From positions 9,265,001 through 9,329,000 of the forward strand of contig NC_089422.1 in the NCBI RefSeq assembly GCF_013426205.1: a stretch of 64,000 nucleotides of DNA, given 5' to 3'. Positions 11,136-22,291 of the stretch are shown here, one piece after another; positions within the stretch are counted from its first letter, which is position 1; the number at the start of each line of letters is the position of its first letter. The notes under the pieces are model-generated. The model was not told the DNA's origin. It ran no database searches and saw nothing but the letters and a program-made list of their open reading frames with translations. The position numbers were made by a program, and so were the translations under genes. This DNA is from Metarhizium brunneum (lineage: Eukaryota > Ascomycota > Sordariomycetes > Hypocreales > Clavicipitaceae).

Positions 11136-12917
11136 TCACTTGGTATGCACCGGCAAACTCTTAATCTTCTCCATGACTCTATCACTCTTGCTCATTTCCC
11201 GCTTGACCTTGTCCGCCTCCTCCCTCTCCCTCTCCAACACCCGCCTCTCCTTTTCCGCACTCTCGCTCTTGTCCTTCTCTTCCTCCTCCCGCCGCTGCAC
11301 CTCCTCGGGCGCAACCAACTTGTCTTTGCCGTGCATCAACTTCCCCACGAGCTCCTTGCCCTTTTTCCTCGTCTTGAGGTACGTCTCCAGCCCGACGAGA
11401 ATGGTGTACGACTTGGATATAGACACGTGGCTCATATCCACGCCCTCCTCCTTGAGATTCTTCACAAAGGCGCGGAAACTGCTCGCCGGCGGACGGTAGT
11501 GGCCGCTCAGTGGCGACAAGGATGACAGGCGGCCTTTTTTGATCTTGATGAGTCCGGCGGCAGAGATGCGACCACCCTGGAGGAAGGACGAGTGTTGGAA
11601 GGCGCCAGAGTCCTTAATGCCGACATAGAGTCTGAAGGAGGTGTCTGCCACGAAGATCCACGTGTTTTTCTTGACTGACTTGCGTAGGAGCTGGTTGAAA
11701 ATGGTGGAAGCGGAAATGTGCGTGACCTTCTTGAGTCCCTTGGAGTCGTCGAAGCCGGGATCGGCGTACTTGGCGGCGCGGTCGGCTTCGCGCTTGGACT
11801 CGTCGGATGAGTCTGAGTCGTCGTCGTTGTCGTCGTCATCATTGTCTTGTGAGTGCAGGTTTTGCGAGGCCGTAGGCGCGAATGCCGGCGTGGGATCGTC
11901 AAGGGGCACGACGCCGTGGATGCTGTCCTTGAACTGTTCGGTGGTGTCGATCCGGGCACCGTTCTTCACCCAGCATAGACGTCCCTCTGCGTCCACCCGG
12001 ACGAGGTAATACTGTCGTTCTTCGCGGGACAAGTACCGTACTTGCTCCCGCTCAAGTCTATCCCGCGGACACGTGTCCAGCTCGATAAATCTGCCCTCGC
12101 CGTAATCCAACCAGTAAAAGAAGTTCTCCTTTGTGTCCGACTTCTTCCACTCCTCGTGGTACATGCGCAAGTTGCTACCGTACCTGTGCTTCGAGTCCAC
12201 CATTTCCAAGAAGTACTGCAGGCCCAGCATACGAGCAGCCTGGCGTCGCTTAGCAGTCGCCTTGAGACGCCGTTCCTTGGCCGCTGCTTTCTCCTCTGAC
12301 GTCATGCCTTCCAAATCGCCCTCGTCCGAATCAGACTCCGAGTCGGAAGCATCGTGTCCTGCGCGGCGGGCCACCAAGCTTACCTTTTTCCACTTCTGCC
12401 TTGCACTGGCCGGGCGATAATCAACGGGGTCCTCGAGCGCGAGAACATCGCCGTCGGCGGCAGAAGGCGAAGCAGCAGTAGCGTGGGGCTTTATGCCTTG
12501 GCGAAACTGAGCTTCTCGAACCGCCGTGACCCATCGTGTGCTCGCGTTCAGACTGTAGCCTTGCAGCTCCCGTCTGGCACGATAACCTCGAAACGTCTTT
12601 TGGATAACCTTGGCGGCCTCGTCACGCTCGTGTTTGTGATGGCCGGTACTGGCGGCGTGGTGGATACCGTCCGAGGCACCAGACGCTGAGCGCCGGCGCC
12701 ACTCGTCTCGAGCTCTGCGGCGGGCTTCAACCTCCTTCTCCTCCTGCACCTGAGCTATGTGCTCCAACTTGGCCTGGGACGGCAGCACCAGGGAATCCAT
12801 GTATTCTTTGGTCTTGGGGACTGACGGACATGTGCTGATACTGGCGCTGGTACTGGCACCGAAGGAAATAGCACTGTCAGATGTCGGCATGTTCCCCGGG
12901 AAGAGGCCGTTTATCAA
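11136..12917 (-). CDS. IQ calmodulin-binding motif protein
   Basis: Single-exon frame of 593 residues. Near residues 97-120 an IQ motif is evident (KVIQKTFRGYRARRELQGY), the canonical IQxxxRGxxxR for calmodulin or myosin-light-chain binding. The N-terminus is Ser/Thr-rich and followed by a basic/acidic helix (VQEEKEVEARRRARDEWRRR). The middle has an aromatic-rich folded block (NFFYWLDYGEGRFIELDTC, REERQYYLVRVD, LCWVKNGARIDT), an acidic D/S stretch (about 350-370) and a second folded block (TWIFVADTSFRLYVGIK). The last ~100 residues are a highly charged helix (EERRVLEREREEADKVKR). This architecture recurs in filamentous fungi as an uncharacterised IQ-domain family; the partner and pathway are not known to me. 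Confidence 0.85.
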   Translation of the reverse strand: MINGLFPGNMPTSDSAISFGASTSASISTCPSVPKTKEYMDSLVLPSQAKLEHIAQVQEEKEVEARRRARDEWRRRSASGASDGIHHAASTGHHKHERDEAAKVIQKTFRGYRARRELQGYSLNASTRWVTAVREAQFRQGIKPHATAASPSAADGDVLALEDPVDYRPASARQKWKKVSLVARRAGHDASDSESDSDEGDLEGMTSEEKAAAKERRLKATAKRRQAARMLGLQYFLEMVDSKHRYGSNLRMYHEEWKKSDTKENFFYWLDYGEGRFIELDTCPRDRLEREQVRYLSREERQYYLVRVDAEGRLCWVKNGARIDTTEQFKDSIHGVVPLDDPTPAFAPTASQNLHSQDNDDDDNDDDSDSSDESKREADRAAKYADPGFDDSKGLKKVTHISASTIFNQLLRKSVKKNTWIFVADTSFRLYVGIKDSGAFQHSSFLQGGRISAAGLIKIKKGRLSSLSPLSGHYRPPASSFRAFVKNLKEEGVDMSHVSISKSYTILVGLETYLKTRKKGKELVGKLMHGKDKLVAPEEVQRREEEEKDKSESAEKERRVLEREREEADKVKREMSKSDRVMEKIKSLPVHTK

Positions 12918-14482
12918 TTCTAGTCTACCGTAGGCGCCTTCTCTCGCGGACTGGAGGGGCGTCAGGCGTCATCGAGCAGATGCCGCAGCAAGCTAGTGAC
13001 GCCCGATGCCCAAGAGCCTTGAGGCGTTTTGATGGATAAAGTGGGGGAGGACGCCCGAGCAGGCGATGGGAAAGAATCCTTGGGCTGGGGATCCTGGAAG
13101 CGCCGCCGGCTTTCCAAGTCGAGCCCGAAATGCGCGATGCCGAGATCCCTGCAGAAAGGATGGCCGGGTTTGTTTTGCGGTAACGGTTAAGAAGGAGGCG
13201 GGTCGGGGCTGTCGGTAACACGGCGTGCTTTGGCTGCAGAACTGAAATCGGCAGGTAGGTCGAGACGTTTGTGAAATTCAACGTCGTCGAAATCGGGCTA
13301 GCAATGCTGGTGTTTCGGAGGGTTGGACGTGGCTGGCTGTTCGTAGGAGCTATCGTCTGTTGAAGAGGCGAGATTGGTGGAGTGGAAATGCTAAGGTGGA
13401 CAAAATAGAAGAACCACTGCAGGCAAGCGTAGTCATGAATTTGGCCTAGATGCTGTATGCAATACGGAGTGCTCCAGAGTAGGTCCGCGGTTAGGGGAAG
13501 CCAAAGAAAAAACACGGGAAGACAGATGCAGAGGAGAGGTCGTGGCAAGAAGAGGTCAATAGGATGGAGTGGCTTTAATGAGTGTTGAAGTCATTCGACA
13601 AGGCCGGATGGACCCTTTCTCCAAGCCCTCGCTACGTGGCGTATCCCAGCATCGGTTGGTAGGCTTGGTAAAGATGTATCGAACAATACGCGCAAAGTGC
13701 AGGATATGCACCGAGTACGTAAGCTGACGGAGCTCGAAAGGGATGAATCCATGAATTTATTCGGAACAAGCGCGGCCTATTCGTACGAAAACGAGGCATT
13801 GCTCTCTGCAGCCGGGGTCGGGCTCTTACCCAAGCCCACGGACCCCGTCGCCCACCATGCCTCCGAACGAAAAGCTGCCTGGCCCGTTTCAAAACACGCA
13901 GACAACGGCCGTTCTTTCTTGATTTCCGGCCCAATTGCCGTCGTACGGTGTACCACGCCTTTCTGACAACTCAGATTTCGTTTGACTGCGCGTCCAACCT
14001 TTGTCTGCCGTCGGTACTAGTCGTGTCCACAGCCCGAGGCGGAGGCCCCAAAACACCGATGATGCCGTGGCCGTGAGGCATTCTGCGAGGCTGAGCACGC
14101 TGATCGCCAAGCACGCTTGGAATTAGTCATACCTTAGAAAGAGCCGAAATGAACCTGCACTGCCTATCATGCATCACCGGCTTCCACGCTTCCCACGACG
14201 GCGAGATCATGACCCGCGCGAGCCGTCCAAGCACAAGAGTCGCTCAAGTCGATAGTTATCACTGGCGCACTTTTGTTCTTTTGGCCGCTACCAAATAATA
14301 TGTAGGACAAATTCTTTCCCCCTGGGATCCAAGCAAGGAAAAAAAAATGAAATAAAGTAGTTACAAGAAAAGATGCTGCCATAAGACAGTTTGTATGTCC
14401 GATACCCAAAGTCTGCTCATTTGTACGTTTTGAACACCAAACCCGGGGCATTCACCCATCGAAATTCATGGCCTCATGATCG
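12918..14482. other. Intergenic: long 5' flank of the IQ gene and PX-gene 3' flank
   Basis: About 1.6 kb. A 207-codon open frame at 12925-13548 on the minus strand has no domain, is rich in Ser/Pro/Thr and most likely lies in the leader or promoter of the IQ gene. The rest (13550-14480) shows only short frames and nothing I can assign. Confidence 0.4.
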
Positions 14483-15707
14483 TCAAGAAAAGAGGAATTC
14501 TTTTAGGACCGGAGATCCTGAAAATTCTGGATTCAATAATATGCAGCTGCGCCGGTGCACGTCAGCACAATCCCCAGTTGAAACGCACAAAACAAAACAC
14601 AGAAGTTGAAAACTGGGCATCTGAAGCCAGGGGAATGAATAGAAAAAACTTTGTGAAAAAAAGGAGGAACTTGAAAAGATTGCCCAAACAAGCCAGACGC
14701 TCGCGCAAAACCTACTTGAGGAAATATTGCAGGCCAGTCCGCCTCTTCTCGAGAAAGTTGGGTCGAAACTTGGAAATCACACTCTTGGGAGGGAGCGATG
14801 GCACAGCCCCCTCAAAGCCGGGGAACGATTTGACCAGTTTGCTGCGGAACTCGTCAAATTCCGAGTATCGCTTCCGGATGTTCATATAGCTTCCCTGTCA
14901 CCGACGGCAGTTAGCACACGCACCGTAGATGAGCTGCAAGATGGAAGGGGGGGCAAAACATACACTTAGAGTTTCTACACGGACGTTCCAGACTATAAAT
15001 GCGCCGACACTTGTTGCGCCCCCGTTGACAACGGTGTAGTTGACAACCTCGACGCTCTTTGCCCAGCATGCATTGTTTCGGTCTTGGTGTTCGCTCGTGT
15101 CGTTGTCTTGCAGGATGATGGCGCCCGCCGGCAGGACGGACTCGACCGAAACGCTGGACGTGTTGCGCTGGTGCGCGTGCGTGTTCATCCAGTACGGCGG
15201 GCTCGCGACAGAGCTGTTGGACAGTGTCGACGACATCATGTCCTCCGTGTCCTGCGGCACATGGTCGTCGTCGTCGTGCGTCTGGGCCTTGTGGCTTGAC
15301 GGCGCCGTCGCAGCGTCCGAATCCACGGTCGGGAATCCGGGTGCCGGGGTTTCGTCGTCAGGCTGGCTTCCGCTGACCGGCTGTTCCTGGTCTACCGCCG
15401 ACGCAATTCGGCCGTGTGCGAGCCGTGGCTCATGTGTGTTTCGGCAGCTGTCCCTTCTTGTCCGTGTCGTAAAACGGGGTCCCACGATGTCCGGCGTGTG
15501 GGCTCGCGCAACCGAGGGGCTTGGCTGTCGAGCCCCAAATTGAAGCTGACTGATGGCGTCGTTGCGAAAGCCTCGTTCAGGTCGCAGAACGGTGGAGACT
15601 TTGCGGGACACGAGTGCCGATGAGAGTCGGTGGCTTGTCAATTGGCAACGTCTTGGGCGCTGGAGAGGGCGGAATTCATGCAAGCGGGCATGCTGGTTCT
15701 GGATCAA
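14483..15707 (-). CDS. PX-domain endosomal/vacuolar protein (Ypt35-like)
   Basis: Three exons: 14964-15707, 14716-14894 and 14483-14546, all with GT..AG borders and a continuous frame; the last intron is 169 bp. The N-terminal ~190 residues are disordered, Ser/Thr/Asp-rich. The C-terminal ~110 residues form a PX domain: VEVVNYTVVNGG, VWNVRVETL, then across the splice NIRKRYSEFDEFRSKLVKSF, a proline-rich SLPPKSV loop, the basic segment FRPNFLEKRRTGLQYFL, and the ending LLNPEFSGSPVLKEFLFS. The RRYS-type arginine and KFRP segment are the PtdIns3P-binding features. This compact C-terminal PX layout resembles fungal Ypt35, which localises to endosomes and vacuoles and recruits a VPS13-type lipid transporter. 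The start could be further downstream at an internal Met, because the N-terminus is unconserved. Confidence 0.82.
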
Positions 15708-18600
15708 AAGCTTCGCAATCAGAGTGCGACATCAAAGGGTAGCAAGCTTCCAAGTCCAACCGGACTCTATCTGGATGTGGGGCCGAGCTGCGGCCGCCTC
15801 GAATGGCCTGGAGGGATCGCCTCTGAACCATCCCGCCAAGCTGTTACCAAGCTGTTACCAAGTGTGGTCAACTGCTTTAATTTACTCTCGATGGAATCTT
15901 GAAAGGAAAGTGAGATATTTCGTTGTGGATACTATTGCTTACACACTTATCATTTTGTATTCCAGGTCCCAAAGTCATTCTCCGGTGCCTTTGGCTGATA
16001 TGTTCTAGATTTTGGGCGCCACATGGCCACTTCAGGAACGCGGAGGTTGTCATAGCAATGCAATCCAAGCATCCCCTGATGTGTCCACATCCATGATTCC
16101 TGCGCGGATGCTGTTAACCCAGTGAGCGGTGAATGATGGCAAGTCCTCGTCATATGCAGCCGGACATGTGATTATGCAACCAGACACCGCAAGCCACAGG
16201 CCACAGACCACAGGTTGACCAGAGGCAGTCGTGTTGCGCCCAATTCTGATGCCCGTCGATTGATGTCCAAGGACCCACCCTAGAGCCTCAGAGCATAGCA
16301 TCTAAAAAAAAGCATTCCCCGTAAAGTACGGAGTGCAGCCAATAACCTCTGGATGGAGAGCTGCAAGCGTGGTAGGGAAGGTAGGATAATGTCGTCACTG
16401 TCGAGCCCATGGCCATGGCACCCTCGACCACTCAACCTTTTTTGCTTGGCAACTACTGCATGGGTGGAGGACACAAACCTTCGTATCGCCTTCGTGTTTG
16501 GGTGCACCACCATGCGGAGGAGGATCAAGATGGCGCCAGCTTTGATCGAGAGCAAAATCCTTCCAACTCAATACATACATGCCGGCTTTTGTAGCTGGCT
16601 CTGCAACAAAGTGATGCTGCCAAAGACAACAGGAGGGCGTGATTATCACGTCATGGCACCAAGCTGATGCCCGAGACAAATTCAGCATCTGACAATTACT
16701 CCGTACCTGTACTAGTTTATAGATGATAGCTTCGTGCCGCCACCCCCTCATGGCTTTTGGCCACCGACTGCAACCAGGGGCTTGTAACCATCGAGACCAT
16801 GGCGGAGCAGACAAAAGTGAAGATACACACACTTGACCCCACAATACAGCCACGTCACTCAGCAGTACATATAGTAGTACATAGAACTCAAGCTTTCTTT
16901 ATGTAACGGCTGTCCTCGGCTGTTGAGTTCCGAATTGGTATCACGCTGTAGGATTGCCCGTCTTTGCATGCGTGGTGATTAAGCTGTTGAGCTGTTGAGA
17001 TGTTGCGAATTTGCCTCCGCCGGGTTCGTCCGGGCGCCTTGGCTGGAACAGTCACCAGTGAGTGCCTCTCGTATTCCTCACTCGTGACTCGTGACTCGAC
17101 CAGTTTTCATCAAGCCAGCGAACCGTACGATGAATGATGCGGAAGACTATGCCCGGTGGTCGCTCCCTCGGCATTTGGCTATCTGGCCAGCACTATTATA
17201 TTGACGCTACTAATGCACATGTGCAGGGAATACGACGTGCAGCTCGACAAAGCCCCAGATCCAAGCTGTCAACGAATTGTGTAAAGCCCGGCGCCAGCCT
17301 ACAACTGGTCTGGTGTGACTGGGGCCGTTGGGGGAAAGCTCGTACTGGCAACCGTTTGGCCTCCACAAAGAAACGCCGCTATCCCAGGAAAAGGAGCTCC
17401 AGATGTCCACGACGGGTCTCTAAATTCCAGACACAACCACAACTACCTCGCAGCTGGATCCGAGGATGCTGAAACGAACCGACGTAACCATACTCCGTAG
17501 GTAGACGAGGGGGGAGATGCAAAATTTCTCAATGAGTAAGGACTGTCTGTGACCAAAGCCTCGAGCAATGAAACAATGATGGCCTGTATGTACCGAGTAG
17601 CAGCTTCGTCGTCGTCGTCGACGTCGCAGTCCAAGTCAGACATCAATTGATGGACCTTGATCCGCACAGGACCTGTGGATTGCGTTGTCATGGACAAACA
17701 CAAGGCAAAGGTGGGCGGCTTATCCACCTGAGACCCTTAGCTATTTGGCTCGTCGCCCCAGAGAGTGACACCTTGGCTTTTGTGCTTCTGAACTTGGGCT
17801 GTGGGTGTTGTCGAGGCACCTTTGTCTATTGGAATGCATGTTTCGGACCAGACTGTTTCTGCCTGTTGACAGGTCGATGCTGTCGCGGAGCTGATGGCCT
17901 CAATGGATCGGATTAAAAGAGGGTAGCTTCAGGTTCCCCAAAGCTCCCCTGGCTTCTCAAATTCTCAAAGCTTCAAATAAAGTTCGAATATTTCAGGTCT
18001 TGCCCGTCCCCAGCCATCCCCCGATTATCCTTGTCATCCCTGTCCACCCCCTGGTCAATCGGGCTGGTCCGTGGGACGTCCTCAGTGCTCCTCACCACGG
18101 GCTCGACCAGTTGACCCCATTGACCATAATTACCCCGTTGCCTCTGCTCGCCTTCAAATTGTCGATTCCTCCTTTCCATGTTGCCTTTGTTTGCTTGACC
18201 GTCGCTGTGCCCTTTTACTTCTTGAAATCACGTCATTGGTTTCTTTTTAGCCCTTCGCTTCATTGTCCTTCGCTGTTGGCATTTTGCATTTCAGTCGTCT
18301 CTGCAGAGTACTCCGTACCAAGTACATAATTTATCTGTAAGGAAGGAGCTCCCGTTCTCAACCCGCTTGATGCCTTCAATGTTGGCCTGTCTAGCACCGC
18401 GTGCTGCCATGGCCTCTTTTTGCTCTCATATTCTGGTGCGGTTGATGGCTTCAATAACCCTCAGCCAAATGTGACAATTTTTTTGCTTCATATTATACAC
18501 TGCCGCCTACATTGTCCATCAGATGCTTACCCAATACTTAGCCAGGTCTCCTTGTTCTGCCCATCGATCTATTCATCCATATACGAACTCAGACGAAACA
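15708..18600. other. Large gap without supportable gene
   Basis: About 2.9 kb, the largest empty interval in the left half. Open frames on both strands are under ~150 codons and have no motifs. The right end (about 18000-18600) is pyrimidine-rich, CT/CCC-type sequence typical of a fungal promoter and leader, and should drive the DUF7707 gene. The rest may hold a long leader for the PX gene or a non-coding transcript. Confidence 0.4.
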
Positions 18601-19300
18601 ATGCCTTCGTTCCGAACCATCTTCTTGGCCGTGGCCGCCTCATTCTCGGCTGTTGCCAATGCCGATTACACCATCGACCCCGACAGCGTACCCATCGGCA
18701 CTAGAAGTGAGCAGGAGCCAATATTTCTGATGCTGGGTTGTTGATGAAGCTAACACTCACAATAGAGGCTTGGTGTGATCAGGAGATGACTACATGCCCC
18801 CTCATCTGCCAACAGGTGGAACCTAGGACCACCATTGACAACACTTGTGATCCTGTGAGTTAACCCATCCATGCCTTTGATTCAGTCCCGGGCTTGGAAT
18901 TTGACGTTCTGACTTTTCTCTACAGGAGTCTCTCACGTATGGCTGCCTATGTGGCAACAACCTACAGCCAAACGTTTCCCAGTACTCGCTAAGCTTGCCC
19001 TATTTCGTTTGCACACAGTGGGTAATCCAATGCAAAGATGCCTGCCCTACAGACGCTTGCAAGTCAGACTGCCAGCAAAAGCACCCATGTGGTGCCCAGG
19101 ACCCTGTCAGGCCCAACGCGACCAAGACTGCTGGTGCCTCAGCCACCTCCACGGGAGGCTCGAACACGATCTACACAAACGCACCCGGGGGCGGTAGCGA
19201 CAATGGAAAGAAAGGCGCCGGCGCAGCGCTCGAGGTTGGACGGACATATGGACTGGCTTTCGTCTTGACCAGTCTCTTTGCTGGTTTTGCCCTTTTGTAA
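18601..19300 (+). CDS. Secreted DUF7707 Cys-rich protein, probably GPI-anchored
   Basis: Three exons: 18601-18706, 18766-18854 and 18926-19300, with introns of 59 and 71 bp. A signal peptide is clear (MPSFRTIFLAVAASFSAVANA). The mature part carries the DUF7707 cysteine pattern: KAWCDQEMTTCPLICQQ, NTCDPESLTYGCLCG, LPYFVCTQWVIQCKDAC and HPCGAQDP. A Ser/Thr/Gly linker follows, then a hydrophobic C-terminus (GLAFVLTSLFAGFALL) with small residues before it, as in a GPI-anchor signal. The family is common on fungal cell surfaces and has no established enzymatic role. The gene stands alone with a CT-rich leader upstream. Confidence 0.85.
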
Positions 19301-19803
19301 GGGACAAGAATGACCATATTCACGAGATGGAAGATGAGAGAGATGTAGTGCTCTCTTGTGTCTGGAATTGCATACGACCTGTCTGGGGAAGATTCTGGGC
19401 AGTCTAGGAGCTTGGGTGTTACTTCTTTTGCGTTTATTATGCCGGACAGCAAGTGCCTGGTCGATTTACATTTTACATGCCTTGGATATGGAGGATGTTA
19501 ATATACTACTAGCCTATATAATGTTCTGGATTTGGTTGAGAATGTCATTTTCGGTTTGTGTGGAATACATGGCGTCGAGCAGCTCTAGTCTAGTGCTGCA
19601 CCACTAATATTACAATGTACTAATTGTACTCCAGGAGCTGCTTATTCAGAGATTCGATGTCAGTCAGTCAGTTAAGATTTTGTGGTTCTAGGGCTTGGAC
19701 CACCCAGGAACTCGAGCATGATGATTTTACACTCTACGCTATTCTGCCGGACTTGTTCGACTCAATCTGTAGCCAGCTACCGTTGCGGGGCGGTCGCCTC
19801 CCG
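19301..19803. other. 3' flank of the DUF7707 gene
   Basis: About 500 bp, T-rich, likely including the 3' UTR. No gene is seen before the fold-back element. Confidence 0.4.
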
Positions 19804-20015
19804 AGCAGTGAATTGCTCGGCGCGCTCACTCTTTTTGCCAAGTGCGCTTATTCCCCTACCAGCTATCTACCTAGTAAGTATTTATTATAAATTATTTATA
19901 TTAAAATATATTTACTTATTATATAATATATTATAATATAAGGCCTAATAGCCAGGTACCTAGTAGGGCGTGAGCGCACCTATCAGAAAAAGTAAGCCCG
20001 CCGAGCAATTCACAG
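19804..20015. repeat. Fold-back MITE-like element with long terminal inverted repeats
   Basis: The left arm begins GTGAATTGCTCGGCGCGCTC and the right arm ends with its reverse complement (..CCGCCGAGCAATTCAC). Inner segments continue to pair imperfectly (GTGCGCTTATTC against GGTGCGCTCACGCCC; CTACCTAGTA against CTACTAGGTACC), giving arms of roughly 70 bp. The centre, about 19878-19942, is almost pure A/T. No coding capacity. The layout suits a non-autonomous DNA transposon; a target-site duplication is not clear. Confidence 0.65.
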
Positions 20016-20271
20016 AACAATTCACGACTCTCTGGCAGTCACGTACCTACTTACGTAGGAAGTTAATACCCCAGCTTTGCCTTCCGAATGTCGCATGCAC
20101 GGTCCAAATCCTGAACAGCTAGCAGGCACTTTAGTTTTGATACCCCACCGGCCTCCTGCAGTGCCTAAGCCTCCCAAGGCATTCCCAAGGCAGTTTACAT
20201 TCTCTATTCCGCCTACTTTCACTATCATCCAAGCTTCTCAGAATTCCAGCGGGATTCAAAGCGATGTCAAG

Positions 20272-21076
20272 ATGCACTCTCAAATCTTGTTCGAGACCTT
20301 TACTGCTAAAGACATCACGGATGCTGTGCTGGAGGAAGCATCTACACTCTTTAGCGAAAACTACGGAATCTGGGGGAAGGGTTCAAGCCGAGAAGGTTAG
20401 CAGAAAGCCCTTCTCCTGTTCATCACTAACATTTCCTCTAGGGAAACGAGTGAGACTTAGCGGACAGCGGCTAAGGGAGAAATTGCTGCCGGAATCCGCT
20501 CAGACTTCAATTACCAGGGTTGCTGTCAATGGAACCCTGGCGGGACACGCGTTCGTTTGCCGTTGGGCATGTGCTGGCAAGAAGATCTGCTGGATCACTC
20601 AGTTAGTGATTGAAAAACACTACCGTGAGCAAGGACTTGCAACTTGTCTCCTTACAAGTCTTCGGAACGATGAGGATGATGTGTTTGGCATCATGAGTTC
20701 TCACCCCGCTGCATGTTTAACAGCAGCGAAAGCATTTGGAAGTACGTATGCCCGCACAACAGAGCCATTGCGGTGCTAACGGTAGGCAGGGGGTATCGAG
20801 AAAGTATCGCTGGACTTTATAAGCGAAAATGCCGCCGAAGTCGTCAAGTCATCGCCAATCCCATATATACGAGATGCGGAGCTCTGCGGTAGTCTCTTCA
20901 ACTCTGTGGTTAATATGGTTTCTGGAGCAAACACACATTTCTTTGTCGACCATAAGGAGCCTTTAGATACCCTGCGTTCTGTTCGACAGGAGCGACAATG
21001 GCCATTGGGCGAGCTGCAGGATGGTTACGAGTATCTCCTGATTCTACCTTCGAGACCTCGCAGATCTAGATATTGA
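20272..21076 (+). CDS. GNAT-like N-acetyltransferase domain protein
   Basis: Three exons, 20272-20395, 20442-20741 and 20790-21076, summing to an exact 237 codons including the stop. The start MHSQILFETF follows a pyrimidine-rich leader. A GNAT core is suggested by TRVAVNGTLAGHAFVCRW (beta strands), ICWITQLVIEKHYREQGLA (motif A; the Q/RxxGxA pocket reads REQGLA) and a following helix. Motif A is less perfect than in well-known GNATs, and the C-terminal half (VSLDFISENAAEVVKSSP..) has no recognised motif. The acetyl acceptor cannot be predicted. It is probably soluble, with no signal peptide or membrane segment. Confidence 0.7.
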
Positions 21077-22291
21077 TCATTATCGGGGTCCCAGGATGCA
21101 CTGTGGGAGGTGAAAAGCATTGAACCTGATGAGGTATCGAACTATTGCCCTCTGTAGTATAATGTACTGCAATTCATTAGTGTGTACTTTCTCATACTGT
21201 GCCGCAGACTGTAGCGGGTTCCTGGGAGGTTGGAGGCGGAAAAAGTGGGTTTGGAACATTGGATGAAGGCGTATCAGTAGAACCCGGAAGACACTTTGGT
21301 AGTACTTGTGTCCAGTTGTAGAACACTGCGAGCCCATAACAGCCGTGCCAGGGCCAGAGTCAGCAACCAGACTGAATGGCGAATACCATCACGCAGTTGC
21401 TTGCTCGAAGGGCAGCTTGGGAGAGGCCAGGAGGATACAGGCTGATGCTGCAAAGCCACGAGTTTGCATCTGGCTTCCCCACGAGACTCCACAGGCAGGG
21501 TCTTGAGAGTTCCCGAGGTTCAAAGCTGGCCGTCTGCGGCCGTCTGCAGGCATATGCGGCTACAGGGCCCAAAACAACCAAGTCATGATGAAGTGCTCAA
21601 CGCCACTTGCGTGTCGGCCGCAATGGTGCATCTCAACGAAAATAAGGATCCAATCAGGGGCGGCGCAAGTGTATTAGTCCCAGCCAGTTTTTTTGTAGAC
21701 GAGCACGCGCAAGCGGCACACGATCAGAAGCGGCATGGAGCGGGAAGAGTGCGGAGGCATTTAAGAGATGGACGAGTGTTTGTGTTTTTTTCTTTTTTTC
21801 TTTTTGTGCTATTCTATGTTATTATGACGTCGGTGGTTTGAAGTAAATGATTTGAACATTGAATGTTTGAGATTCAACCACAACAAAAGAAGCCCGCGGC
21901 TCAACGGCTTGTTGACAACGTACACCAAAAAAAGGGGACCTCATCTTGGACTGGCTGAACCCCTGTTCTCCCGTTGCCCTGGCCCGTCTCCCTTCTCTTC
22001 CTCTGCCAGTCTGCTTTGTCTTCTGATCCCCGCCTCCCTGTCGATTGGTGTACCGTCGACCCGTTGGCGTCGTGCTTAAAGACGTGCATCACAGCCTGCA
22101 TGCAAGGACCAGTCACGCTTGTTTCTCGAGCACGCAGGCACCGCAGGCCTGCATCTCACCGGTACAGACGCGTCAAAGGGCACGGGCTAGTTCGACAAGG
22201 AAGAGGCAAGAAATAGGTACATATACTTGTTCCGTCCACCCGCCCCTCCACCGCCTCTCCCGCCGTGCTGCTTCTTCTGAATTCTGCCGCC
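21077..22291. other. Intergenic: upstream region of the phosphotransferase gene
   Basis: About 1.2 kb with short frames only. T-rich (21780-21830) and CT-rich (22230-22290) tracts suggest promoter and leader of the following gene. No RNA gene or repeat was recognised. Confidence 0.4.

Noticed and set aside
12925..13548. 207-codon frame upstream of the IQ gene
   Set aside because: Ser/Pro/Thr-rich, no domain or leader; likely 5' flank.
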